Assembly (NCBI GenBank): GCA_905160935.1
Contig: CAJHZI010000200.1
Location: 391,001-455,000, forward strand
Direction of reading: 5' to 3'
DNA: 64,000 nucleotides
DNA from: Enchytraeus crypticus
Taxonomy: Eukaryota > Annelida > Clitellata > Enchytraeida > Enchytraeidae
The notes under the pieces are model-generated. The model ran no database searches. It was not told where the DNA came from and worked only from the letters and a program-made list of their open reading frames with translations. A program made the position numbers and the translations under genes. Every line of letters starts with the position of its first letter. Position 1 is the first letter of the stretch. Shown here piece by piece: positions 51,977 to 62,578 of this stretch.

Positions 51977-52996
51977 ATGATGCCAGGATTAAGACACTTT
52001 TCAGTTGATGAGAAGAAGCGTATTGCTCGTCTGAAAGAAGAGGTAATGAGTTGTAGCGAAATAGCACAAATGATAAATAATGAGAGACATACCGGCACAT
52101 TTTGCTTTTTAAGTGGTATCCGCAAACTGTTGAAACGTGTTACGATTGACAATGTTGACAAACGCAGATATAATCGAAAGCTGGGTCAGGAAGAAAGAAC
52201 TTTTATTGATAAGGCCGTTGCAGAGGATCGTGAAATTAGTGAACCTGAGCTTCCGAGAGCCTTATTCAAAAGATTTAAGCTGCAAGTGCCTGTTAGCGTC
52301 ATAAATAGAACTCGCCAGGATCTTGGTTGGGTACATACTGCCACTAGGTATTGCCAGATGATTCGCAACGATAATAAGGAGAAACGTTTATTATTTTGTT
52401 TTGAAGCATTGTCAGTAAAAGAAGATTATAACGACGTGATCTTCACCGATGAATGCACTGTTCGCTGTGAAAGATTTTTGTCAACGCAATATAGACGAAA
52501 ATCTGAACCTCCAATTCTTAGGCCCAAGCCAAAGCACCCAGTTTCTGTGCATTTGTAGGCAGGAATTTTAAGAAGAGGCGCCACTGATATAGCAATATTT
52601 ACTGGACTAATGGACAGCGTCAGTTATCAGGGAATTTTAAACGAATATCTGAAACCGTTTTTGGTTGCTCGTTATCCTGATGGCCATCGCTTGTGGCAGG
52701 ACAATGATCCAAAACATGTGAGTAGATCTACTCAAGATTGGATGACCGAAAACAACACAAATCACCCGCCAACACCTCCTGAGTCTCCCGAATTGAATCC
52801 AATCGAAAGGATATGGGCTGCTTTAAAATATTTCATCAGACGCAGTGTTAAGCCGTCGAAGAAAGATGAATTAGTTCAGGGTATTAGAAACTTTTGGTCA
52901 AGAGTAGACATTGAAATGTGCAATCGGTATATCAATCGCATTTCAAAAGATATGGAGTTAATAGTTGCTCGTTATGGTGGACCAGCTGGTCACTAA
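51977..52996 (+). pseudogene. Tc1-like transposase (DD34E) with one in-frame stop
   Basis: About 339 codons in one continuous frame. Helix-turn-helix N-terminus (FSVDEKKRIARLKEE, CSEIAQMI), first Asp in VIFTDEC, second in QDNDPKH, Glu in PELNPIERIW with exactly 34 residues between. A TAG at 52556-52558, just after KHPVSVHL, is the only lesion. No indels, so it died recently or the TAG is polymorphic. Inverted repeats were not identified. Confidence 0.9.
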
Positions 52997-53625
52997 ATGG
53001 AACTGATACTTATCATTATAAGTCATATCGTTAGGGCTATGCACTGAAACAAACTGCCTTTTTAAAGGCAAACCCTGATGGAACATTTCGACTTAGCGTG
53101 CATTTATATGTTGATATGTTTTGTCTGGGATTAAAAGCATAGCACTCAATTTAATATTTCTCGTCAAAAAACAGCCATACGGATGATTTCTCCAGTCTCA
53201 AACAAGAAACAAGAAGGCAGCGTTTTACTATTATTAATTATATTGTTAATTAGCTTATAGTTGGGTAAACAGGATAGTTTTCTCAGGGAATGATGCCCCT
53301 GACCAGTAAATGTTAGTCAATGCTTAGAAAGGCATAGGGGGCCCACATCGTCATAAGCAGAATCCCTCAAGAAAATAGTAGAACAACAATTATTAGTATT
53401 GCTAGATGATTTAAAGTTCTACTCATATGTAGACGTGAGGGGGAAAGCGGAAGACAGAGAAGAATGGAAGCGCATATCGCGGACCTGCCAGTAGGGAGTG
53501 CACAGAGACAGAGAGAGGGGGGGAGAGACAGAGAGAGATAACTAATTGTCTATAACCTACTGGAAACTTTTCGCTAAGAATCTAATTGCTTATCTGAATA
53601 CAGCGATGTAGCCGGCCGTTTTCTC
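52997..53625. other. Non-coding stretch with a LINE 3' fragment
   Basis: 53400-53545(+) matches the LINE family of 17264 (GACCTGCCAGTAGGGAGTGC), followed by a GA-rich run. Otherwise nothing recognised. Confidence 0.5.
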
Positions 53626-53870
53626 TGGAAGGCCCAAGCACACGCAAACACATATACACGCGCGCGCACACACACACATACACGCACACATGCAGAGACC
53701 TAGATCATACATAAGTAAATATATACTTAGCCTACACATTCGTACATGCATGGGTGCATATACATAATTACATACATACATACATACATACATACTTACT
53801 TACACGTATGCATGCATGCATGCATACATACATACATACATACATACATACATACATACATACATACATA
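53626..53870. repeat. CA/CG and CATA microsatellites
   Basis: (CA)n with CGCG at 53650-53690 and (CATA)n at 53765-53870, the latter with a GCATGCAT core. Open frames here are repeat translations. Confidence 0.9.
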
Positions 53871-53874
53871 ATAC

Positions 53875-54005
53875 TATCTGAATCCAGTGGTCATGTCAGT
53901 AAGATATTCTACCGCGGTCAAATATGTGAGTGCTCTAATCCTGGTCTCACCCGTCACTGATGTTGCCTTCGAGATATGAAACTGAAGCTAACAGTGGGTT
54001 TACAT
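53875..54005 (+). mobile_element. SINE family A, decayed
   Basis: CCAGTGGTCATGTCAGTAAG head, CTCTAATCCTGGTCTCACCC around the B-box, tail GAAACTGAAGCTAACAG. About 20% diverged from the 44248 copy by eye. Confidence 0.65.
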
Positions 54006-54683
54006 ATTTTCTTACTTTCATACATTACATACATACAATTGAAATACAGTTGATAAATCAATTACACTGATGCAAAGTTTCAAACATACTTTACATACAT
54101 TGTATTTTAGTTTCTGCTAAATTAAGAGCCGTACATGTTTTGCCAACAGTAGGCTTCCATGTCATTTAGTTTTCAAGAAAAACACACTAATCAATACTTT
54201 GGAGGCATACATGAATAATTTAATGTACATAAGCTTCAAGTATCATGTCATTTACTGCATATTCTCCACCTGTGAAGTGATTTTTAACACTTGCTGGATA
54301 TATTTTAGACTCCGTATTTAATGACCAGTAAAACCATGGGGAAGAAAATTTGAGATTTAAATGTTTATTAAGTGCATCATTCAACACATTCTCGTAAATT
54401 AGGTCTCAGTCACTAAGATTATCAGTGTTTGACTGTTAGAGTTAAACTGGTCTTAATACGGCCAAGTGTCAATAGTGCTAGCTATTTGAAAGTTATACTG
54501 TCAACTTGTCAAGTGCCGATTATAAGTCAATAAGTATTTAATTATTAGTATTTAATTATAATTATAAGTCAATAATTTTTTATCACCATCATCATCTTCG
54601 ATTGAATCCCAATTTAGCTAGTGTAGGTTTTTTATAGAATTTAGTTGCAATTTCTCGAGCCTATGCGCTCACCAACCGAATGC
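54006..54683. other. Non-coding stretch, nothing recognised
   Basis: AT-rich, with a short LINE-like end near 54585-54640 (ATCATCATCTTCGATTGAATCCC). Confidence 0.35.
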
Positions 54684-55010
54684 CCTTCTGATGTTGGATA
54701 ACTATTTTTAGTTAACTATAGTTAATAACATCAGTTATTAACTATAGTTAACTAAAAATATTAATAGTTAATAACGTCAGTTATTAACTACGATAACTAT
54801 TTTTAGTTAACTATAGTTAATAACTAATGTTATTAACTATAGTTAACTAAAAATAGTTATCGTAGTTAATAACTGACGTTATTAATAACGTAGTTAATAA
54901 CTTACGTTATTAATAACGTAGTTAATGACGTAGTTAATAACTGACGTTATAAAGTATATTGTAGTTAATAACTGACGTTATTAACTACAATATACTTTAA
55001 TATAACTGTT
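54684..55010. repeat. Cluster of nested palindromes of GTTAATAAC / GTTAACTATAG units
   Basis: About 320 bp made of the words AGTTAACTATAGTTAATAAC, CGTCAGTTATTAAC and AAAAATAGTTA in alternating orientation, giving several overlapping perfect hairpins (for example around 54850, and 54948-55002 with TATATTGTAGTTAATAACTG). Confidence 0.85.
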
Positions 55011-55210
55011 TTTAGTAGGAATATTCTCTCTCTCTATTAGTGCACTGTCTACTGGCAGGTCCATGGTATATAATGTGTCTATTCATCTCTATCTTCCATT
55101 TTGCTCTTCGTGTCTCATACGAGTGGATATTAAACTATCTATAACGTTCCTTTCGATATAACATTATTTTTGGGAGATTCTTCTTATGACGAGGTGAACC
55201 TCCTATGCCT
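55011..55210 (-). mobile_element. LINE 3'-end fragment
   Basis: GTGCACTGTCTACTGGCAGG and TACGAGTGGATATTAAACTA, as at 17264 and 59475. Confidence 0.65.
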
Positions 55211-55539
55211 TACTCAGCTTCGACTAACATTTAATGGGAAGTGCAATTCCCTGAGAAAACAATCCTGTTTAACCAACCCTGTATACATAATCCTAATTTT
55301 CAGTTTCCTGTATATGAGTATTAGTAAACATTATGTTTAAAATTAGCAATAATTTTTAAGGGATTTATAAAGCGCGAATTTCAACAATAATAATTAACCG
55401 TCAAATAAGTAAATGTAAATACCATTTGCAGTTGAGGAAAAGGTAATTGTTGTTGAGTTTATATTACAGGGTATCAAAATAATTGAATACCATTGAATAC
55501 AATTAATTACTTTTAAAATGTAAATGCCCCATGCTTAAT
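55211..55539. other. Non-coding stretch, nothing recognised
   Basis: No reading frames or repeats recognised. Confidence 0.35.
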
Positions 55540-55760
55540 GTACGTTACATACATACATACATGCATGCATGCATGCATACATACAGACATACATACATAC
55601 CTACATACATACATACATACATAAATACATAAATACATACATACATACATACATACATACATACATACATACATGCATGCATGCATACATACGTTTTTAC
55701 ATACATTTTTACATAAATACACACATACATGCATACATATATACATGCATACATACAATT
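55540..55760. repeat. CATA/GCAT microsatellite
   Basis: (TACA)n interrupted by GCATGCATGCAT at 55560 and 55675. Long open frames on both strands (Met-Tyr-Val-Cys or His-Thr-Tyr-Ile repeats) are artefacts. Confidence 0.95.
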
Positions 55761-55859
55761 GCAATTGGTTTATATTCCTTGTTATATCTATCAATTGTCT
55801 ATTTACGCCAACTCTATTTAGCACCACTTTATTTTTAATTGTGTCAGTCCATTTGATTT

Positions 55860-55965
55860 TCACCATTTTTCTCCACAGTCACATTTCGAATGCTTCTATT
55901 TTCCTAATAACTTCTTTTCTTACCGTCCATGTTTCACAACTGTACAGTTGGTTGGCCCACACCAT
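55860..55965 (-). mobile_element. LINE fragment adjoining the BEN-domain sequence
   Basis: CCACAGTCACATTTCGAATGC and ACCGTCCATGTTTCACAACTG match the reverse-strand C-terminus common to LINEs. The frame switches to BEN-type protein sequence at about 55966. Confidence 0.55.
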
Positions 55966-57118
55966 CTCAACCATCGACGACGACAGAGAACAATTATACC
56001 GATCAGCACAATATAGTCACGCAGCAAGTTGTCATATCATCAGAAAACTCTCTATACAGTGAGCCACAATTGACGTCAGTGGCATCTCAATCATTGGTTT
56101 TTCCAGCATCTTCCTTTAGAAATGTAATTCAATCAACTTCAAACTCTGAGTCTTTTTTTATAACACCTGATGTGGATGCTACATCAGCAACAATAGCAAC
56201 TAATTTACCAACCGTGTCGCCTCAAGTGTCTCGCAACTTATCGGAATCATATATCAGATCAGTGCAGCACATAGTTGACGATAATGAAAGTGAAATAGAA
56301 GAGGTATCTACATGTATGCCAAATATTATTACATCAACCCCATCGAGCAGGACGAGAATAACGAAAAATGATCTTGAAGAGTCAACATTTGGTATATCTG
56401 CCATTTCTGTGTCACCAATTAAATGCAATGCGGATGTAAATAGATCAATCAGTAATAGATCTGCTAGAGATCTTCAGGCGTGTGCGGGAGTTCAAATCAG
56501 TCAGTGTGCAATGTGTCAAACTCTGATGACCATGTTCGAGTCCATTAGTAAGCAGATGAGCGAGCAAAAAGTACTAATAGCAGATTTACGTCAACGCGTT
56601 GAATCTTTAGAAGGCGGGTCAATCGGTAAAATTCATCGTAACCAGGAAGTATAGATGACGTAAGACTACTTCGTATTAAGGCCGCGGCTTTTGTTACTGG
56701 ACGCCCGATCACTGTGGACTTAAGTAAAAGTTTAGTTTTAGATCTTTACGAAAACGAGCCGGCTGTATCTCCAGATACTGGCTATATAAAAACTTTAAAC
56801 GAGAGACGTCAGTGTACTGATGCCCCTTCTCTCGCAAAGTGGGCGGTCTTTGAACTATTCAGTTTGGAAGAAATTAATGGAAGAAACTGCCTAGGAGGTG
56901 GTAATTCGAATGCGACATCTGATAGTGAAATTAAGAAACCACTTGACAAAAATAAAATGAAATTAATGAAATCAGCGGTACTCGGCATTTATCCTAGTAA
57001 AAATGAAATTGCTGACCAAGCTGCTTGGATGAAGTGTGTAGAAAAAGTGAACTCTGATCTAACGTATCTTTTGAAAGTTAGCCTTAAAAAATATGCTTGG
57101 TTGCAAATCGGATTGTAG
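55966..57118 (+). pseudogene. BEN-domain protein, intronless and frameshifted
   Basis: First frame (to the TAG at 56654): a Ser/Thr-rich region, then a cysteine-containing coiled-coil segment CAMCQTLMTMFESISKQMSE and VLIADLRQRVESLEGG. A frame change near 56640-56660 leads to IKAAAFVTGRPITVDLSKSL and a BEN domain: KWAVFELFSLEEINGRNCLG, KKPLDKNKMKLMKSAVLGIY, WMKCVEKVNSDLTYLLK, ending at 57118. BEN domains bind DNA or mediate protein contacts in chromatin factors. Lack of introns and the frame break suggest a retrocopy or a gene carried by a mobile element; a split by a tiny intron is less likely. Confidence 0.7.
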
Positions 57119-58745
57119 TTGATAACTACTGATATAGAGTTTATTAATTTGATGTATAAATGTAGATACTGACAGTTTAATGCACTGCATTATTATTTAT
57201 TGAAATATTATTCAAATTAATAAACATGAAGATATTTATGGGATGCGCGTTATAGATACTTATGATTTATTGTGAACATTATTTCGGACTTTATGGTACT
57301 GCATTTCGGATATTTTAAAGTACATTAGCAACTACATGCTGACTTAACTTTAATTACATAATCTATTACATAAGGACTTATATGTAGACTACTCGCAAAT
57401 AAGAAATTAAGTAATATATAAAGTAGTATATAAATAATAAGTAGTATATAAATAATATATTTATATACTACTATAATAATATATTTTATATACTACTTTA
57501 TATACTACAATATACTACTATACTTTACATACTTTATATACTTTACTTTACTTTATACTTTACTTTTTATTATTTTTCTTTATTTTTTATACTTTACTTT
57601 ATATACTTTATATACTACTATAATAATATATTTAGTAGTATATAAATAATAATTAATTGTCAATTCGACCTATTACTTAACATTTTATGCTGAATATATT
57701 TAAACTTGCTTCGTTCTATTTATTCGCTTCTTAACGATACATGCAGTTAATGGTTGGTCTATTTTTCAGTGTCCCGTATACAACAAGGGACAACATGATG
57801 TATACATGAGTATTCGAATTGCCTGAAATTGTTAGTGAATTTTGAATTCTATTTCGAATTGATGTTTCAATTTGGAGCAGCCAGATAGCCACGCAGGCAA
57901 CTTTGGTAGAAACAATCTCTTAAATTTGTGACTATTAACTATAACCACATTCCCAAAACATATCAATAGCTGTTTTATTAAGAGTAGTATACTGATATTA
58001 ACTCTTGAAAGCGATATAGTATAGCGATTTTGTGACATGGAGCATTTTTGGCCTGAATAGGTTAAACTGTACAGTGCACACTCAGTATATTGTGTACATT
58101 GTACAACATCGAACTCTACAGTGTAGGCCTACAAGTATATTCATAATTGATAACCTCTTATAATTTGGCTAGTCTATTACTTCATTTAAACGGACTCTGT
58201 GAAGTTGGTTCTAAGTAAACCCCAGCTGCATATTGTGTATGGCATAAGTGACATAAATTATAAAAATTTTATTTAATTTTCAGATGTATTACGCTTAATA
58301 TTGTAAAGCTATGCACATACACTTATTATAAGAATTCTTTAATGTCAACCCCCTGATACCCCATTTCATTTCCAACTACCCTACTTCACCTTTCGGTATC
58401 CTTTTCACCTTAGTTTTCCGACCCACGCCTTTCAGCTAAAGTGCCTCTATCTGACCCCTCACTGGGCCCTCAGGATCTCTAACGGTCTACTTCTAATTTT
58501 ACAAATTGAAACTGTAAAACACGCATTATACAATGCCGTATCATTCAGACTATCCATTTTCTTCTGTAGGCCCGTCTCGCTTCCCGCTACCATGCATTCC
58601 TTTGTACCGCTACCATTTTAAAATTTGGTCGGAATCAGCCTTACCAGAATATATGCTGTTAGATACTGTGAGGCATCTAAATGAAAAACTAATATGTCAG
58701 GCTGGTGAAGAAGAAAGGAACTACAAGAGTTTGGTTAAGTTCGAT
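57119..58745. other. Non-coding stretch, partly low-complexity
   Basis: 57415-57650 is TATATACTACT-type sequence with many short inverted copies. The rest has no recognisable content. Confidence 0.5.
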
Positions 58746-58905
58746 TTGGATGAAGTCTGGGTTCGGGTTCGGCCAGAGTCTGGGTTCGGGTTCGGTTCGG
58801 CTAGAGTCAGGGTTCGGGTTCGGTCAGAGTCTGAGTTCGAGTTCGGTTCGGTCAAAATTCTAGATTTTAGGATTCGGTTCGGGTTCAGTTCGATTCCCAT
58901 CTCTA
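58746..58905. repeat. GGTTCGGGTTCGG array ending CCCATCTCTA
   Basis: Reverse-orientation version of the 46191 array, units of about 34 bp with CAGAGTCTGGGTTCGGGTTC. The open frame through it (58533-58979) is not a gene. Confidence 0.75.
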
Positions 58906-59474
58906 AATATAATAGTGTTTTCCTGGGCATCACTTTCGGACATAGGTCAATATTCAGCCCCTCTTGCCTTGAATTGTGAACTTGTACTGTCTTGATGTCG
59001 GTTTTCCTCAAGTTTTTGCATACTCAGTCATCATAGTGTAATGCTTTTGCATCTGTCAGCATAGAGTTCACTTGAGACGACCCTGATTTACCATTTGGCA
59101 AGAAACCGAAAGATAAATCTATATTGATTGTTGTTGTTATTACATTATAAGCAAATTAATCAGACTAAAAACTTCACTTGAAATTTATCTATTTATTTAA
59201 TATCTCTGCTGTTAGATTAATTTCTACTTTTGAACTTAATTTCTGTGATCAACAACGGTACTTTTAAAACGTATCTGTTTATAAACATCTGTTGTTACGC
59301 TCCATTCGTATTTGCTGTCAGTTATAAAACATTTAGGATCTTGCTTAAGGAATTATCGTCCATTAACACAACCACCAATGGTGTTCGCATATTGGGAAAA
59401 ATGGGCAACACTACGAATCTGACAAAAATAAATAAAATAGCATTGTTATTCAACAACATAAGACATAATTTTAT
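58906..59474. other. Non-coding stretch, nothing recognised
   Basis: An open frame at 59230-59565 has no recognisable domain. Confidence 0.35.
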
Positions 59475-60030
59475 GTATATGTTATTATCTTCTTCTTCAG
59501 TGCACTGCCAAATAGCAGATTCAAGGTACGTATTCATACTCAAAGTCAGCTATCTCGCTCCATAAGAGCACTCCGTAGATCAACAAGTTAACCCTTCCAC
59601 AAAGTCTATGCCTTATCCATACCTTACGTAGCCTCACTCTCTCTCCCTTAGTGCACTGCCTATTAGCAGGCCCATGGTGTATAACGCCCCCACTCTTCTC
59701 TGTCTTCCGCCTTACTCTTCATTTCCACATATGAGTGGGTCTTTAAATCATCTAACATACCTAATCTCGGCCTACCCCTGCCTCGTTTTCCTTCCATTCT
59801 ACCTTCTATGACCTCTTTTAATAGACCTTTCCCCCCTTAGAATGTGTCCTATCCAACTCTTCTTCCTATTTCTTAATACACTTATCAACTATCAACTTAT
59901 CAACTTATAACACTTATCAACTTCCTCATTTGTAACGTTTGAGTCCAGCTAATCCTCTCCATTCTTCTCCAAATCCACATTTCCAACGCTTCCAGTTTCC
60001 TAATATCTTCCTATATCCTCATGTAGCCTA
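59475..60030 (-). mobile_element. LINE 3' fragment, family of 17264
   Basis: GTGCACTGCCTATTAGCAGG, CACATATGAGTGGGTCTTTA and ATGTGTCCTATCCAACTCTT run parallel to 17264-17600. Confidence 0.7.
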
Positions 60031-60249
60031 TAGCTTTGGAAAAGTATGGCTTCTGAGGTGATTTCCCGTTGCCTTCCTCAGTGAGATGGATTAATTACCA
60101 TTTAATCCTGGGGAAAATATTTCTTGGTGAGGTGGGTTTCTCTAGCCATCCTCAGCTCCTGCCTTAGTCGCCTCTTACGTACACGCAGCAGATTGTTTGC
60201 GGTTGCCCTATTCTGCAGTGATCCAACCACACCCGAGCACAACACGGGG

Positions 60250-60291
<42 letters not shown>

Positions 60292-60320
60292 CCATAAAGT
60301 ATTAAAACATTGATACATAC
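60031..60320. other. Intron end next to the WDR37 exon
   Basis: A reverse LINE-like stretch (GAAAAGTATGGCTTCTGAGG, CACCCGAGCACAACACGGG) and a TA microsatellite at 60252-60289. Donor GTATGT at 60320-60315 (minus strand). Confidence 0.5.
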
Positions 60321-60459
60321 TGTGTGTGACCTTGAAACACGTTGACCTTCATAGATGGATCACGGAAATCCCAGAGACGGAAAGTCGTGTCTTTAGATGA
60401 AGTCATAACAAGCTTTTGTGTAACGTGACAGCAAACGTTTGTTAATTCTTGATCGTGCC
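60321..60459 (-). CDS. WDR37: WDR37 internal exon (WD40 repeat segment)
   Basis: Minus strand, 139 bp. Acceptor CCCTGCAG ends at 60460; donor GTATGTAT begins at 60320. The exon encodes (G)[17 protein letters not shown], then [20 protein letters not shown] and VNVFQGHT, one WD40 blade and the start of the next, matching WDR37. Entry phase 1 (codon split G|GG) and exit phase 2 fit the exon at 25476-25610. No signature change seen. The upstream exons lie beyond the right edge or are too diverged to recognise. Confidence 0.93.
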
Positions 60460-60896
60460 CTGCAGGGAAAAGCAGAAGCTGACAAGTGTCAATTTATATT
60501 AACACTTGTTTAATTACTGGTTATTAATATAGTAACATAAATGAAGTGTCTTTCGTTCGATCCATTTCAATGAGGTTACCCCAATTGTGATGTTTTCAAT
60601 ATAAAACTGATCAGCTAAATAAGGCACTATTCTTCAGCGCAAGAAATGAGAGGATATTTATTTAAAGTGGTTTCTATATTTTCCGCACTGTGTCCGGGTC
60701 ACCCGTTAACTGCATGAGTATATTAGTCGATAAAGAAAAAACTGAAGTTTAACTCCAAACATTTAGTTAAAAAGGCATCTTAACTATAACATTTACTTTA
60801 ATTACAACAACACTAAAACTCATAAATATAAGTTTAACTACAAGTTAACAACTACCTTTTCTAGATTCACATAGAGCATTATCGTTCACAACAGAA
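60460..60896. other. WDR37: Intron sequence, nothing recognised
   Basis: No repeats or reading frames recognised. Confidence 0.35.
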
Positions 60897-61033
60897 AGCT
60901 GGTAAAGCTAATGTTAACGTCAGTTTCTTCACTCGAAAGCGATGTCAATGACGGCCGAGCCCAGGATTTGAACCCTGCACATGCTTATCCGCGGTCGAAC
61001 TACTTACTGATATCGACACTAGCTCCAGCTATG
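60897..61033 (-). mobile_element. SINE family A
   Basis: Minus strand: AGCTGGAGCTAGTGTCGATA head, GGGTTCAAATCCTGGGCTCG B-box, full tail to TTAGCTTTACCAGCTTTC. Confidence 0.82.
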
Positions 61034-61254
61034 TCTCCCTAGGTAGACATAGTTGCGTTGGGTCCAGTCGCTTAATAATTAAATATAAAAAGAAATTCAA
61101 TGACGAAAGAATGATGAATGATATTGAAATCTGTGTCGCGAGCCTTGGAGATTCACAATACAGTTTGTGAAAGAAAATGGAAACACAGATTAACTTTAGG
61201 CAACAACATAACATATACTTATCCAACTTACTGTTAAAGTGGCCACATATGAAC
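61034..61254. other. Non-coding spacer
   Basis: Nothing recognised. Confidence 0.35.
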
Positions 61255-61545
61255 AAACTAATCTGAACAGATATCTGTTCAGATAAATTTGACGGCGCCC
61301 ACACACGGTCAAATTTAACCGACAGATATCTAAACAGATATCTGATCAGATATCTATTCACATAAATTTGAATCGTCCACACAACGTCAAATTTATCTGT
61401 TCAGATCTGAAATCTGAATAGATCGATATCTTGGCCACACACGGTCAAATTTATCTGCCAATAAAACTGACGATCGCCAATACACGGTCAAATTTAACTG
61501 TTCAGATATCTGATCAGTTATGATAATTAGTTATCAATCATTTCC
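61255..61545. repeat. Inverted-repeat cluster of CACACGGTCAAATTTATCTG and CAGATATCTG words
   Basis: Five copies of ACACGGTCAAATTTA-type words and at least six CAGATATCTG-type palindromes, spaced 40-60 bp. A single weaker copy lies at 13040-13110. Probably the terminus of a DNA transposon or a MITE pile-up. Confidence 0.7.
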
Positions 61546-61689
61546 AGACTGCAGCGCGCGTGATTGGCGTTGTTATTACTACAATCAATCAATATCTTTT
61601 TGAGCAATGCAAACTACTAATTTGATAGCTACCTATCTGCTGATAGGTGGTGGCTGTCCAAATGATGGAAGTATCATTTAATGATTTCA
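61546..61689. other. Non-coding spacer
   Basis: Nothing recognised. Confidence 0.3.
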
Positions 61690-62578
61690 TAGGTTTATTT
61701 TTATTATTTTATATTTTAATCTCAATTTAAAATTACACCCCTGCCTATTTTGATTTCAAAAATTCACCTATTATCATTATTTTTATTTTAGTTCACCATA
61801 GTTCACAGTTAGTCTGTGTTTTTTCAGTGGATTGCGCCTCTGAATCCAGACCAATTGCATCCGAGAGGAACACTCTAACCGTTATGCCATATCCACCCAA
61901 TAATTCACTATCAATACAAGAGTATAATATTTACTTGTTATAGTCTATACTCCCACATGGTAAGTATTCTGCATCATTAAGTATTCTGCATCATCGTCTC
62001 TAATTAGTTTATATTTCTGCATACTCGTATAGGTAAATTCTATTACATGTTGGCCTATATATAACACAACATAGCATAGAGCACACTGAGTCAGAAAGCA
62101 CAGATGCTTGTTTAATGCCCATTTCCTCCTTCTTCTTCATGGCTATTGGTAATCGATTCCTTTTGTTGGCGTATCAATTGCAGCCGGCGCGGATTTAAGA
62201 ATAACCTTCCATCACCCTGGGATTCTTTCCTTCCTAAGCTGTCAACACTAGGTCTTCCAAGGTGGTCACACACAAAGCACTAACCGAGGTCGGTGTAGCT
62301 TAACTTCGATAGTTATACGCGCAACTAAACTAAGTTCGCTAAATCCGGCCAAACGGCCTATTTATGAAGTGTTCATATTGAGGGAGATTGTAAAACACTA
62401 TATAAACTACGCATAGCATTTTTATTGTAGAGAAATATAATAGAGATAGACTTTAAATAAAATTAATGTTCTTTGTTTATAAAATTTTTATATGTTTAGT
62501 GAAGGTGTTTCTAATTGAAATTTTAAAAAATCCGTTTAGCGTCCCGTATATCCCTATTAAGGGTCAACAAGAAAGGGT
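61690..62578 (-). mobile_element. SINE-like repeat family C, copy 3, interrupted
   Basis: Parallel to 12011-12680, with the tRNA-like head at about 61815-61890. About 250 bp of unrelated sequence is inserted (62085-62345). The homology ends abruptly at AAGAAAGGG (62577), where an LTR begins. Confidence 0.65.

Larger units (their letters stand above)
25611..60320 (-). other. WDR37: WDR37 intron of 34.7 kb, filled with mobile elements
   Basis: Bounded by a GTATGT donor (60315-60320, minus strand) and a TGTCTGTGCAG acceptor ending at 25611. It contains the complete Polinton, a foreign PolB remnant, at least five SINE A copies, LINEs, MITEs and a Tc1-like transposase. If the phase-matched exons are used, all of this is transcribed as part of the WDR37 pre-mRNA; the Polinton structural genes share the sense strand with WDR37. 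Confidence 0.85.

Noticed and set aside
51580-53130. Inverted repeats of the Tc1-like element
   Set aside because: Compared both flanks by eye and found no convincing pair; left undetermined.
53754-55700. CRISPR-like regular repeats
   Set aside because: Spacers are not unique; these are microsatellites in a eukaryotic intron.
55513-55866. Long open frames with Met-Tyr-Val-Cys and His-Thr-Tyr-Ile repeats
   Set aside because: Translations of the CATA microsatellite on both strands; the same applies at 53590-53960 and 14810-15136.
46191-58905. A single 12.7-kb hAT transposon bounded by the mirrored GGTTCGG arrays
   Set aside because: No matching 8-bp target duplication, no hAT transposase inside, and a third array in the middle.
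58533-58979. Open frame rich in Arg-Val-Arg-Ser-Glu
   Set aside because: Runs through the GGTTCGG array; repeat translation.
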